From contig CALAJN010000014.1 of the NCBI GenBank assembly GCA_937922675.1, forward strand, positions 310,001-374,000: a stretch of DNA of 64,000 nt, written 5' to 3'. Shown here one piece after another: positions 39,233 to 48,390 of the stretch. The first letter of the stretch is position 1; each line of letters starts with the position of its first letter. The translations under genes were made by a program, and so were the position numbers. The notes beneath the pieces were generated by a model. The model worked only from the letters and a program-made list of their open reading frames with translations, searched no databases and was not told where the DNA came from. Source of the stretch: an uncultured Granulosicoccaceae bacterium. GTDB taxonomy: Bacteria; Pseudomonadota; Gammaproteobacteria; Granulosicoccales; Granulosicoccaceae.

Positions 39233-39437
39233 GTTGTGTGTTCTCGGTGTTGAGGCAGGAAGGCCGGTGTATTCGCCCCGGAAGAGGGCGACGCAGTATA
39301 GGGTGTCTGGGTGTGAACTGCGGTTGCGAGACAAGGTTTTGAACAAGCAGGCCCCCCCCTCAAATAGCGGAGCTGTGCGACCGGCCCGAGGTCCGCGCTA
39401 TGGGCGTGGCTCCAGGGCCAACACGCCGAACTCGCCG

Positions 39438-39920
39438 ATGCGGCGAGCGAGCGAGTCCGACGATCCGATCTACCAGCGTGCAGCGCTTGACAGTGACGGC
39501 CATGCCCGTGGGCCTGGTCGCAGGAACACGATCCATTCTGTGCTGACAGCATTGCCGATCCTGATGCTGCTGATCGGTCTGTGGTTTGCGCACAACAAGG
39601 AAAGCGCACAAACCGCGGGCGCTCCCTTGCGCGCAGAATCGGTGCAGGTGAGCGGCGTGTACGAGGGGGTGTCGCTGGTTCAGGCCGGTGGTAGCGGTCG
39701 GCATTACCTGTGGCTGGAGGTAGCTGTTGGTAACAACAGTTCTCTTCGCGGCTATCGCCTGAGCCTGCAACAGGCACAGCTCGCGCGTGAACAGCTAAAG
39801 CTGCAGCAGACCATCGTCGTTGATGCGGCTCCCACCGTGCAAGGCTCCGACACGCACTGGTTGTGGCGCCTGAGTTCCGAGGGTGAAGTGCTGCTCGATG
39901 ACAGCGCAAAACTACGCTGA
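39438..39920 (+). CDS. hypothetical membrane-anchored protein
   Basis: I start this at the ATG at 39438 (160 aa). It has a polar N terminus, one hydrophobic helix (LTALPILMLLIGLWFA), and a periplasmic beta-rich C-terminal part with no cysteine and no motif I recognise (VQVSGVYEGVSLVQAGGSG). The topology suggests an inner-membrane protein with a small outer domain. Its last 9 bases overlap the end of the convergent histidine kinase gene. I do not recognise the family. Confidence 0.6.
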   Translation: MRRASESDDPIYQRAALDSDGHARGPGRRNTIHSVLTALPILMLLIGLWFAHNKESAQTAGAPLRAESVQVSGVYEGVSLVQAGGSGRHYLWLEVAVGNNSSLRGYRLSLQQAQLAREQLKLQQTIVVDAAPTVQGSDTHWLWRLSSEGEVLLDDSAKLR

Positions 39921-41426
39921 GACGCGATCTCGACCTGTCTTTTGGGTGAAGGTGATGGTGGCCTTCAGCCCGGGCTCTGCGTCGCTGAGCTCAAGTTGCG
40001 CATTGTGAATTCTTGCCACTGCATTGACCAGGTTGAGGCCCAGGCCATTGCCGGGTGAGTTGCGCTCATTCTCAAGACGCACGAAGCGTTGCAAGACTCG
40101 TTCACGGTCCTGTACATCGATGCCAGGGCCATTGTCACTGACGATGATCTGAAAGTTCTGGTCATCGCCCTTGAGTGCCAACTGAACCTGCCCTGGACGC
40201 GGTGTGTACTTGATGGCGTTGTCGAGCAAATTGGTCACTGCCTGAGCAATCAGATGTCGGTTGCAGTGGAATACCGGGTTGGCAGCGATGTCAGCCTTGA
40301 ATTCCAGGCCTTCCTCCTCCTCGGCCACAGCCTCATACAGCTCGGCAATTTCGGTGGTCAGGTCACCGATCGGAGCGTCTTTCCACTCAACCGAATCAAG
40401 TCCCGCCTCCAGTCTTGCAATACTCAACATGGCGTTGAAGGTGTGAATCAGGCTATCGGCATCTCCGATCGCCTCAGCCATCACGGTGCGATAGCTTTCG
40501 GCGTCGCGCTCCTCAAGCAGGGTGACCTCAAGACGGTTGCGCAGCCGGGTAAGTGGGCTGCGCAGATCATGGGCAACGTTGTTGGTGACCTGCCGCGTGC
40601 TACCAATCAGGTCCTCGATACGGTTGAGCATCTGGTTCAGCTTGTTGGCGATCTCGTCAAACTCATCGTCACGCTCGGTCACTGACAGACGTTGCGACAA
40701 GTCTCCGCTCATGATCTCGGACGCAGTGCGGTTGACCGAATCAATACGCCGCAATACGCTTGAACCAATGGTCAATCCACCGATCAAGGAGAACAGCAGG
40801 GTCATGGCTGTTGCGCCCACCACCAGTGTAAATGTGTGATCCAGCAGTGCCTTCTCGTCGCTGATTTCGTGGCCGATCGTAAGCTTCAGACCGTTGGATA
40901 ATTGCGTCTCTGCTACACGAACCGGATTGAATGCGCGTGGGCTGCCCGGGGGGAGATCCGCCACGTCGCCCATGTTGCGCGTGGTGTGAGAGCGAATGGA
41001 CTTCAGGCGAATAGGCAGCGCTTCGCCTTCCTGCTCGCCTGGTGTCGTGGCAGCGTCATTGTTGGCGAGATAGTAGAAGCGTCCGTAGGTATCAATCTGA
41101 TTACGCCGCTGAATAGCCTCCAGCAGCTCGGGCAGAGCACCAGACTTGTATAAGTTGATCAGGTAGTCGGTCTCGAGGCGAAGTCGTGCATCGACCTGAG
41201 ATTCAATCTGATCACGTGTAGACCAGTAGATGAAACTCAGGGTCGCAGCCGACAAGGCGCTGAACAGGGTCGCGTAGATAAGGGCATGGCGAAAAGCCGA
41301 TGTTCTCAACAGTCGACGATTGATACGCCGCGGACCAACACGCATCTCTTTGGCAACGGCTATCGTGCCGGCATCGCCGGCGAGCGAGGCCGGCGAGGTT
41401 GTCGTTGAGGAGGCGAGCGTGTTCAC
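39912..41426 (-). CDS. sensor histidine kinase (HAMP-HisKA-HATPase)
   Basis: Membrane kinase of 504 aa. Two membrane helices (about residues 48-67 and 199-221) flank a periplasmic sensor of about 130 residues with no recognised fold. A HAMP domain follows, with RRIDSVNRTASEIMSGDLSQRL, then the H box NNVAHDLRSPLTRLRNRLE with His286. The ATPase boxes are N (DNAIKYT), G1 (DNGPGI) and G2 (GNGLGLNL). The N-terminal ~40 residues are unusually long and low in complexity (SSTTTSPASLAG), so a later start is possible. It lies 22 bp downstream of its response regulator. Confidence 0.9.
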   Translation of the reverse strand: MNTLASSTTTSPASLAGDAGTIAVAKEMRVGPRRINRRLLRTSAFRHALIYATLFSALSAATLSFIYWSTRDQIESQVDARLRLETDYLINLYKSGALPELLEAIQRRNQIDTYGRFYYLANNDAATTPGEQEGEALPIRLKSIRSHTTRNMGDVADLPPGSPRAFNPVRVAETQLSNGLKLTIGHEISDEKALLDHTFTLVVGATAMTLLFSLIGGLTIGSSVLRRIDSVNRTASEIMSGDLSQRLSVTERDDEFDEIANKLNQMLNRIEDLIGSTRQVTNNVAHDLRSPLTRLRNRLEVTLLEERDAESYRTVMAEAIGDADSLIHTFNAMLSIARLEAGLDSVEWKDAPIGDLTTEIAELYEAVAEEEEGLEFKADIAANPVFHCNRHLIAQAVTNLLDNAIKYTPRPGQVQLALKGDDQNFQIIVSDNGPGIDVQDRERVLQRFVRLENERNSPGNGLGLNLVNAVARIHNAQLELSDAEPGLKATITFTQKTGRDRVSA

Positions 41427-41448
41427 ACCATCAAGAGCTGTTGCGCGA

Positions 41449-42144
41449 TCAGGTCATTTCGACCGGGCTGTTCATCTCCTGCAGCTTGTACCCGGCGCCG
41501 CGCACGGTGTGCAGCAGTGGAGTGTCAAAGTCCTTGTCGATTTTGCTGCGCAGACGGCTGATCTGTACATCGATGACGTTGGTTTGTGGGTCAAAATGAT
41601 AGTCCCATACGTTTTCCAGCAGCATGCTGCGCGTGACGACCTGGCCGGTGTGCTGCATGAGGTACTCGAGCAATCGGAACTCCCGCGGCTGCAGGTTGAT
41701 GCTGCGCCCGGAGCGAGTCACCTTGTGGCGAATCAAATCAAGTGTCAAATCACCAACATGCAAGACTGTCCCCTGTACTCCGGTTTGGGCGCGTCGGGTA
41801 AGTGCTTGCAGCCTTGCAGTCAGCTCGGAGAGTTGGTAGGGCTTGGTCAGGTAGTCATCGCCACCCGCCTTGAGGCCGGTCACGCGCTCGTCAACATCAT
41901 CGAGCGCCGACAGGATCAGTACCGGGGTCATATTACCCATGCGTCGCAGCTCCTCGATCAGTGAGAGCCCGTCGCGTTTGGGCAGCATACGGTCAATGAT
42001 CATCGAGTCAAAGGCATTGCCTACGGCGAGCTGCAAACCCCGTTCGCCGTCTGCAGCATGTTCGACCACATGACCGCTTTCGGTCAGGCCCTTGACGAGG
42101 TAGCCTGCAGCCTCGACGTCATCCTCGACTAGTAAAATTCGCAT
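41449..42144 (-). CDS. OmpR/PhoB-family response regulator
   Basis: Two-domain regulator of 231 aa (start at 42144, MRILLVEDDVEAAG). The receiver has the acidic pair Asp8/Asp9, the phosphoacceptor Asp51 in IIDRMLPKRDG, and Lys101 in LTKPYQ. The winged-helix output domain includes REFRLLEYLMQH and VDVQISRLRSKIDKDFD. The HAMP-kinase partner follows. It is divergent from the DegP-like protease gene, so a role in envelope stress is suggested by position only. Confidence 0.92.
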   Translation of the reverse strand: MRILLVEDDVEAAGYLVKGLTESGHVVEHAADGERGLQLAVGNAFDSMIIDRMLPKRDGLSLIEELRRMGNMTPVLILSALDDVDERVTGLKAGGDDYLTKPYQLSELTARLQALTRRAQTGVQGTVLHVGDLTLDLIRHKVTRSGRSINLQPREFRLLEYLMQHTGQVVTRSMLLENVWDYHFDPQTNVIDVQISRLRSKIDKDFDTPLLHTVRGAGYKLQEMNSPVEMT

Positions 42145-42205
42145 GTCGTCACTATCTCCTATGTAGAACGCCAATCAACCCCGGCCGGAAGTGACGGTTT
42201 GCAGT

Positions 42206-42221
42206 CATCTTGAACAAGATG
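42206..42221. promoter_or_regulatory. palindrome between the response regulator and degP-like genes
   Basis: CATCTTG and CAAGATG form a perfect inverted repeat around AA in the 234-bp divergent gap, 62 bp from the regulator start. It is a candidate operator for the response regulator or another factor. The rest of the gap shows no clear sigma-70 or sigma-E promoter by eye. Confidence 0.4.
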
Positions 42222-42378
42222 CTGTAGGTCACATATTGCCACGAAGGCTGACAGGCGTGTAATGCAACCCGTTTGAATCGCGCGCTGTCCCAAAACCCCA
42301 GCGATGCACGACAGAGTTCTATTGCTGATGGTTGAGGACAAGCTGTCGCCCAAACCGTTCCTTATGGAGTACTGATCG

Positions 42379-43989
42379 ATGTTAACCAAACACCTGCGCT
42401 ACGCACAGGCGCTTTTGCAATCAAACCGTCCAGCTGTATTCAAACCCGACACTTGCGTCACAAAACTGGGTCCAGTTTCACGTTCGGCGTCAGGTACGAA
42501 ATCCGGCCCGGATACCTCGAAGGTGGAACATCGGCCCGCGCCATCTGACTCTTCAGCCCGGCGTGCAACCGGTCACCCACTATATCGGAAGGGTTTGATC
42601 GGTTTCGTATTGCTGCCAATTCTTGCCGCAACGCCATCATTTGCGGTTGATTTGCCGGATTTTCAGTCCCTGGTCGAGGAGGAAGGTGACGCAGTCGTCA
42701 AGATTGCTGTAACCGGGTCCCAGGCGGCTGGAGTCGCTGGCGGTGTGCCGGGAATCGATCCAGACCAGCTGCCTGAGTATCTGCGGCGCTTTTTCGAGCA
42801 GGCACCGGGCAATGGCGCACAGCCTGACAGGCGCCGGCCTACAGGAGGCTTTGGCAGCGGATTCATCATCTCTGATGATGGTTACGTCATCACCAACGCG
42901 CACGTGGTTGACGGTGCGGACAACATCAATGTGACGCTCGAGAACCGTCGTCAATACGAAGCTGAGCTCATCGGCTCTGATGAGGCCAGTGATATCGCAG
43001 TGCTCAAGATCGATGCTGAGTCACTGCCCACCGTGCGCGTCGGCGACAGCGATGAATTGAACGTCGGAGAGTGGGTACTTGCCATCGGCTCCCCATTCGG
43101 TTTTGAACACACCGCAACCCAGGGGATCGTGTCAGCGGTTGCACGCAGTCTGCCCAATGACACCTATGTGCCCTTCATCCAGACAGACGCGGCAGTCAAC
43201 CCCGGCAACTCGGGTGGCCCGCTGTTCAACACCGAGGGTGAGGTAGTGGGTGTCAATTCACAGATCTACTCTCGCTCGGGCGGCTATCAGGGACTCTCAT
43301 TCGCCATTCCGATCAACGTGGCAATGTCCATCGCAGAGCAAATCCGTGAAGTCGGGTTTGCGACACGTGGCTGGCTAGGTGTCACCATTCAGGATGTTGA
43401 TCAGTCTCTGGCGGAGTCCTTTGGCCTGCAACGACCTGAAGGTGCGCTTGTGGCCGACATCGGCGCGGGCAGCCCGGCCGAGTCTGCCGGTATAGAACGC
43501 GGCGATATCATTCTTGAATTCAACGGACGTCCGGTGGACTATTCGAGCTCACTGCCGCCCTTGGTAGGCGCTGTCAGGCCTGGTACCGAGGTGGATGTGG
43601 TCGTTTTGCGCGACAGCGAACGTCAAACGCTTGATGTCACCATCGAGCCGCTGAAGCAGGATCAGCGCGTTGCTGCGGCGCCGCAAAACAGTGATCAGGA
43701 AGCGCTTCTGGGAATGTCAGTCGCGTCTTTGAACGCGGATGAGCGCGAGGCTTTGGGAATTGATGCGGGCGTTGTTGTTTCGGCTGTCACGCCGGGTAGT
43801 TCAGCGTCCGATGCCGGCATTCAGGCCGGGGATGTGATCGTGTCATTTGATCGGGTCAAGATTGATACACCCGAGCAGCTACGCGGCCTCATTGACGAGG
43901 CGGAGGAGGGCGCTGCCGTCCCGGTACTCGTGCAGCGTCAGGGTGCGCCGATGTTTCTGGCGCTGGGGCTACCTGCTGCCAACGAATGA
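42379..43989 (+). CDS. Do-family periplasmic serine protease (DegP/DegQ-like)
   Basis: Trypsin-like protease with two PDZ domains. With the ATG at 42379 the protein has 536 aa; the catalytic triad is His175 (TNAHVVDGA), Asp205 (SDIAVLKID) and Ser278 (GNSGGPLFN). PDZ1 starts near GWLGVTIQDVDQ, and PDZ2 near LLGMSVASLNADE. The Sec signal (GLIGFVLLPILAATPSFA) lies only at residues 72-89, behind 70 polar residues. Either the gene has an unusual N-terminal extension or it starts later, for example at GTG 42523 or TTG 42595; no ATG exists in between. It is expected to handle misfolded envelope proteins. Confidence 0.92.
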   Translation: MLTKHLRYAQALLQSNRPAVFKPDTCVTKLGPVSRSASGTKSGPDTSKVEHRPAPSDSSARRATGHPLYRKGLIGFVLLPILAATPSFAVDLPDFQSLVEEEGDAVVKIAVTGSQAAGVAGGVPGIDPDQLPEYLRRFFEQAPGNGAQPDRRRPTGGFGSGFIISDDGYVITNAHVVDGADNINVTLENRRQYEAELIGSDEASDIAVLKIDAESLPTVRVGDSDELNVGEWVLAIGSPFGFEHTATQGIVSAVARSLPNDTYVPFIQTDAAVNPGNSGGPLFNTEGEVVGVNSQIYSRSGGYQGLSFAIPINVAMSIAEQIREVGFATRGWLGVTIQDVDQSLAESFGLQRPEGALVADIGAGSPAESAGIERGDIILEFNGRPVDYSSSLPPLVGAVRPGTEVDVVVLRDSERQTLDVTIEPLKQDQRVAAAPQNSDQEALLGMSVASLNADEREALGIDAGVVVSAVTPGSSASDAGIQAGDVIVSFDRVKIDTPEQLRGLIDEAEEGAAVPVLVQRQGAPMFLALGLPAANE

Positions 43990-44002
43990 GCGGTGTTGAT
44001 TC

Positions 44003-44734
44003 CTACTCGCTCCCTTCCGGTTTGGCCATCGCCTGTTCCAGGCCGAGGCCGGTCAGCTTGTTGACTGTTCTCCAGATGAACCAGAAGATGCACAACATCA
44101 TCACCATCGACGGAATTGCAATCGCCGGATAACTCAGTAGCGTCATGCGGCCCAGTTCTTCATTGAAGGCCTGAGTGCCGCTGTCGCTTTTCACAATGGT
44201 TCGGGCCAACACGTAGTTCATGACCGAGCTGAACAAGAACGTGCCGGCAAAGAAGTAGTTGGCAAGATCGAGCCGCTTTTCAAAAACCGCACGATTTCCA
44301 CGTGTTTCGAGCTCGGCATGTATGCGCTCGACGTTCATGATCCTGGGGTTGAACAGCAGGGTCTTGACGAGTGGGTAGCCCAGGTTATTGGCAACAACCA
44401 CTCCTATACCGATAACAAGCGGCACCGCGGCTTCCTTGATGGCAAGCCAGCGAGCATCGATTTCCAGGAGGCCGATACCGCCGGTCAGCAGCACACTCAC
44501 AACACCCAAAACCGCCACGTAGTTGCGCGCGCCATAACGGATCAAGTCGTGCAGTCCGTACAGCACCGGAAAAGCCAGTGCCACGATGAGTGCACCCGTG
44601 GGGCCGAGGCGATCGTCGCCACTGGCCTTCATCAGAATCAACGATGGCAAGATGATGCTCACCAGAATGTCGATCAACGGGCGAGGCTTGTGTTCGGCGG
44701 GTTGTTCGCTGGCCCGGGTGTCGGGAGAAGTCAC
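44003..44734 (-). CDS. VC0807 family inner-membrane protein
   Basis: Protein of 243 aa with about six hydrophobic segments, beginning in the mature part with LIDILVSIILPSLILMK and containing GPTGALIVALAFPVLYGL and YFFAGTFLFSSVMNYVLA, as in the VC0807 family. Function unknown; some relatives resemble septation protein A. It is convergent with the protease gene, and upstream on its own strand lie the terminator and 22-codon ORF described below. Confidence 0.75.
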   Translation of the reverse strand: MTSPDTRASEQPAEHKPRPLIDILVSIILPSLILMKASGDDRLGPTGALIVALAFPVLYGLHDLIRYGARNYVAVLGVVSVLLTGGIGLLEIDARWLAIKEAAVPLVIGIGVVVANNLGYPLVKTLLFNPRIMNVERIHAELETRGNRAVFEKRLDLANYFFAGTFLFSSVMNYVLARTIVKSDSGTQAFNEELGRMTLLSYPAIAIPSMVMMLCIFWFIWRTVNKLTGLGLEQAMAKPEGSE

Positions 44735-44799
44735 GCTGGGATGTGTCGCTCTGGTTGGGTCGCGCTGCTGTGTCCGTTAGAGGACCGACGAGCGGGTAT

Positions 44800-44831
44800 A
44801 AAAAAACCGCTCCGCGCAAACCACGGAGCGG
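44800..44831 (-). terminator. strong intrinsic terminator after the 22-codon ORF
   Basis: On the minus strand, CCGCTCCG and CGGAGCGG pair as an 8-bp GC-rich stem with a 9-nt loop, followed at once by seven T. It is 51 nt after the small ORF's stop and 65 nt before the VC0807-family start. It either ends a short transcript or acts as an attenuator for the membrane protein gene. Confidence 0.85.
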
Positions 44832-44881
44832 CCGTGCTCTGGCCGACGAATCAGCCGGGAGGAGCCTGCATTGCGTAGCGG

Positions 44882-44950
44882 TCAGGCTACGGTCTGCCGG
44901 TAACTGACTCCGCCGATCACTGAAACGTCCGTCATCAAAACACTAGACAT
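44882..44950 (-). CDS. 22-codon peptide ORF with an ideal Shine-Dalgarno
   Basis: Reads MSSVLMTDVSVIGG then VSYRQTVA and stops at TGA. I recognise no family. What supports it is its initiation signal: 13 bases fully complementary to the 3' end of 16S rRNA, with seven bases between GGAGG and ATG. A strong terminator follows 51 nt after the stop. The peptide has one internal Gly-Gly after a 14-residue, partly hydrophobic stretch, which recalls double-glycine leader peptides; no peptidase-transporter is nearby. It has no run of one amino acid as in classical attenuator leaders. It may be a small secreted or membrane-active peptide, a modified-peptide precursor, or a leader peptide for the VC0807-family gene. 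Confidence 0.6.
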   Translation of the reverse strand: MSSVLMTDVSVIGGVSYRQTVA

Positions 44951-44952
44951 TT

Positions 44953-44965
44953 GATCACCTCCTTA
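44953..44965 (-). promoter_or_regulatory. 13-nt perfect Shine-Dalgarno
   Basis: On the minus strand TAAGGAGGTGATC is the exact complement of the conserved 16S rRNA 3' end (GATCACCTCCTTA). Most genes here have 4-6 matching bases. The adjoining bases do not resemble 16S rRNA, so this is not an rRNA fragment. Confidence 0.8.
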
Positions 44966-45042
44966 AGCTGTTGCTGATGGGACCTTGACCCTATCACGGT
45001 TCGTGCCGCGGCTCGACAGGGACTGACGTGCTAGCGTAAGGA

Positions 45043-45468
45043 ATGCCAAAAGACCGCGTTCCGCCAGCCGGAGACATCGCCTCAAGCGACGCCACGTCTC
45101 ATGACATCTCGGCCAGTGATGTAGACGTGCGCAGCCTTGAAGAGCGAGAGCTCGAGGCATTGGCGCATTTTCTGGATAGCTCGATTCGCCTGCCGGGTGG
45201 AATACGAATCGGTTGGGACGGGATCATCGGCATGATTCCAGGTGTCGGCGATGCTGTTGGTCTGGGCTTGTCGTCGTGGCTGGTATGGCGAGCCCGTCAG
45301 CTCGGTCTGCCGCGGCCGGTCATTTATCGCATGTTGCTGAACGTTGGCCTGGAAGCACTGGTGGGTGTTGTGCCGGTCGTCGGCGACGTGTTCGATTTTG
45401 TCTTCAAGGCGAACAATCGGAACGTTGCGTTGATGCGGCGTGCGCTCGCCAAGAAGCCAAATATTTGA
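45043..45468 (+). CDS. DUF4112 family membrane protein
   Basis: Protein of 141 aa with a polar N terminus and the DUF4112 core: LDSSIRLPGGIRIGWDGIIG, MIPGVGDAVGLGLSSWLVW and VGVVPVVGDVFDFVFKAN. The two repeated (I/V)PxVGD motifs with hydrophobic surroundings define the family. Likely membrane-associated; function unknown. It is divergent from the 22-codon ORF (92-bp gap). The next 186 bp to the broken GGDEF-EAL gene hold no gene I can support. Confidence 0.85.
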   Translation: MPKDRVPPAGDIASSDATSHDISASDVDVRSLEERELEALAHFLDSSIRLPGGIRIGWDGIIGMIPGVGDAVGLGLSSWLVWRARQLGLPRPVIYRMLLNVGLEALVGVVPVVGDVFDFVFKANNRNVALMRRALAKKPNI

Positions 45469-45654
45469 CTCGACTAACCGATCAAACAGCCGAGAGGAGT
45501 GTTAGACGCGACGGTGCGCGTGTTCTACTCGGTGCGGTAACACCAACCCAGTACTGGCGCGAACGCGCAGTAGAGCTGGAAACGGTTGAAAACCGGCGGT
45601 CACTGCTTCCGGTTGTTACACCTGGTGGCGGAGAGCGTTCCGTTGAACACGGCA

Positions 45655-48321
45655 ATGCAGGCAAGCAGCAGCATCAATGAGAGCAGGGGTCTGTCAAAGA
45701 CCCTCCTGGTCGTGTGCGATTCATTTTCAGCCTGCCACCATTCGGCTGTTGAGGCACTGCGAGAAACGGTTGCCCCGCACGGCTACGGGACGCTGTGCAT
45801 TACTGGTCGTGAGATCAAGGCGGGCGCCGACGATGACGGGTGCACAGGCGCCTACAGGTTAGCTGCCTCTATGGATGTCGCCGGTGCGGTGATCATGGCG
45901 TCGACCCTCGGTCACTCGGTTACAGAAGAGGTGGTTGAACGGTTTGTCGGCCATTTCACCGATGCGCCGCTTGTCACCCTGGGACAGCGAACCGTACATG
46001 GCAGAGCGTGGGCGTATCGTCGATGAAAGTCTGATCCTGCGAGGGTCCTGCGTATCGTCAGAAGCGTTCATGCAGATAGACAAGTTACTCCAGAATGGTG
46101 TGAAGATTGATGCGGTCGTGGCAGCCAACGATGCAATGGCCAGCGGCGCTCAGATGTCATTGGAGCGACATGGGCTCACGATTCCGCACGACGTGGTGGT
46201 CAGTGGTTTTGATGACTCGGAGCATGCGCTCAAGGCTCTCGTACCGCTCACTTCGGTCCGCGCTTGTGCCGCTCAACAGATGCGCCGTGCTGCCACAGTC
46301 TTGCTGGAGCAAATAAGCCTCGAGCACCGCAACTCGGCCTCCGAGTATCAGCATGTTCGACTACCTGCCGAGCTCATCATCCGAGCGTCATCACACCCCG
46401 GGCCACCGCATCATGTAGCGCCAATTTCAAATGACGGTCTGGTACGGCAGCCGCCGGCTCACGCCTGTGCCAATGCGGTGTTCATGGACACGGATACCTG
46501 TCACGAGATCGCCGAGCGAGCCTACATCGCCCTGGCAAGCTGCACAGAACGTCAGTGTGTCGTTGCGGCTTTCAACAAACTCATGTCCAGCATATTGATG
46601 TCACGCGCCTTTCTTGTTGCGTTTGAGCCGACAAGAGACAGTGAGGAGCAAACAGCTCGGGTTGTCTGTGCTTATCCGCCTGCAGGTGCTGAAGTCATGG
46701 GGCAGGATGCTGGGGCCGCAAGCTTTCCGGCTGCTCACTTGCTGCCAGAGCCTTATGCGACAGAGCTATCGCATGGCCTCCTGGTCGCATCGGTGATGGT
46801 GGTCGATGACGAGCTCATCGGCGCGCTGTTGTTTGACCCATCATCGTCCGGTCGCTTCGCTATGGAAGGCATTGCACAAGGCATTTTCAGCGCCTTGCGC
46901 CACTGTGACCAACGTGAGTACCTGGAGACACAGGCACAAGAGCTCAAAGCGGTCAACGCAGAGCTTGGGCGCGCTGCCAATAACGATCCTTTAACCGGGC
47001 TCCTCAACCGAAAGCGCCTGTATTCAGAGCTTGGCCTTGCCATTCAAGAGGCCAACACCGAAGTGGTGATCATATACATCGATCTGGACGGCTTCAAACT
47101 GATCAATGACACGCTTGGGCATGACGCTGGCGACAAGTTGCTCGCCATCGTGGCGTCACGTATCAAAGCCTGCGTACGTGAACACGATATCGTCTCCCGC
47201 CTGGGGGGGATGAGTTTGCGATACTCCTCAAGTGCATGAACTTTTCAGATGCTGCACAGTCAATCGCTGAGCAGCTACGCACTGAAATGGCCAGGCCCAT
47301 TCGGTTATCGCGTCAACAGGTTGTGAATGTGTCCGCAAGTATCGGACTCACCAGTTGCCCCGCAGACGGGGCAGATGTGAACACCCTGCTGAAAAATGCC
47401 GACACTGCCATGTACAAGGCCAAGACCGATGGTCGAAATCGCTGCGTCTGGTTCTCGGATGAACTCAACGAGTTGACACTGCAGCGGCATCAGCTGGGTA
47501 AGGCGATACAAGAAGGTTTTGAGCGGGGCGAGTTTCGTGTTGAGTATCAGCCCATTTTTGAACTTCAATCCTACTCGCTGACCGGAGTGGAGGCTCTGTT
47601 GCGCTGGACCACGCAAGATGGAGAGGATGTTGCTCCCAGGGACTTCATGCCTGTTGCGGAGCAGACGGGAATGATTTGCAAGCTGGATGCCTTTGTGCTC
47701 GATTCGGCTTGCGTGCAGATCGCTGAATGGCACAGGCGTGGTGCCGGGTGTCGTGTGGCCATAAATGTGTCGGCCTTGCGTTTGCAGCAACCCGGCATCG
47801 TTGATGAGGTCGCGGCAGTCATTGCGCGTCACAAAGTGCCGAGTAGCAGAATCGAGTTTGAGGTATCAGAGAGTGCAGCTTTGTTGGGTGTCAGCAATAT
47901 CATCGAGAAGCTCGAAGCCTTCACGGCGATGGGCGTCGGCGTGTCTATTGATGACTTTGGCACCGCCTTCTCATCGCTCAACTATCTGAAGAATCTCCCG
48001 GTCAACTGCTTGAAGGTCGACCATTCCTTTGTCTGTGCCATAAAGACCAAGGAGGACGAGCTGTCGCCCGATGCTCGGATGATTCGCGCCATTGTTGCTC
48101 TTGGCAAGAGTCTTGACATCACGGTCATAGCCGAAGGCGTGGAGACTCAACTGCAACTTCAATTTCTTCACCAACTCGGCTGCGATGAAGCTCAGGGCTT
48201 CCTCTTTGGCAAGCCGGCAGCGGCCGATACCATTGAGCCTGCACTCGTTGAGCTGGTTGCAGGTAAGATTGGCGCAAGCGCCTCGCGGCCCACAACCATC
48301 AGAAAGCTGGTCAACGGCTGA
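45655..48321 (+). pseudogene. broken gene: LacI-type sensor domain, GGDEF and EAL (c-di-GMP enzyme)
   Basis: Three pieces in two frames make one protein. Piece 1 (45655-46026) starts a periplasmic-binding/LacI-like domain (KTLLVVCDSFSACHHSAVEAL). Piece 2 (from about 46000 to 47239) continues that domain (AVVAANDAMASGAQMSLERHGL) and adds a GAF-like region and the first half of GGDEF (NNDPLTGLLNRKRLYSELG). Piece 3 (47236-48321) holds the rest of GGDEF and a full EAL domain (VEALLRW, NVSALRLQ, DDFGTAFSSLNYL, AEGVET). Between pieces 1 and 2 about 45 residues usual in LacI folds are missing. Between 2 and 3 the frame breaks within G7 (47203-47209); one more G restores RLGGDEFAILL. Expected activity would be synthesis or breakdown of cyclic di-GMP. 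Piece 3 alone could still give an EAL protein. Confidence 0.75.
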
Positions 48322-48390
48322 GCAACTCTGCTCCCCGGTACATACTCCGGTGCATACTCTGGCATACGCTCATTCACTGTATGCTACCTC

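Noticed and set aside
39352-39359. A C8 run upstream of the hypothetical membrane-anchored protein
   Set aside because: It lies outside any frame I trust, so a switching role cannot be supported.
39229-39909. A 226-aa minus-strand open frame in the rph upstream region
   Set aside because: Arg/Ser/His-rich reading of the complement; the + strand frame from 39438 has a membrane helix and better protein character.
44951-44966. GATCACCTCCTTA, identical to the 3' end of 16S rRNA, as a possible rRNA gene remnant
   Set aside because: The bases on both sides do not match 16S rRNA, and on the minus strand the word is correctly placed in front of an ATG, so it is a Shine-Dalgarno.
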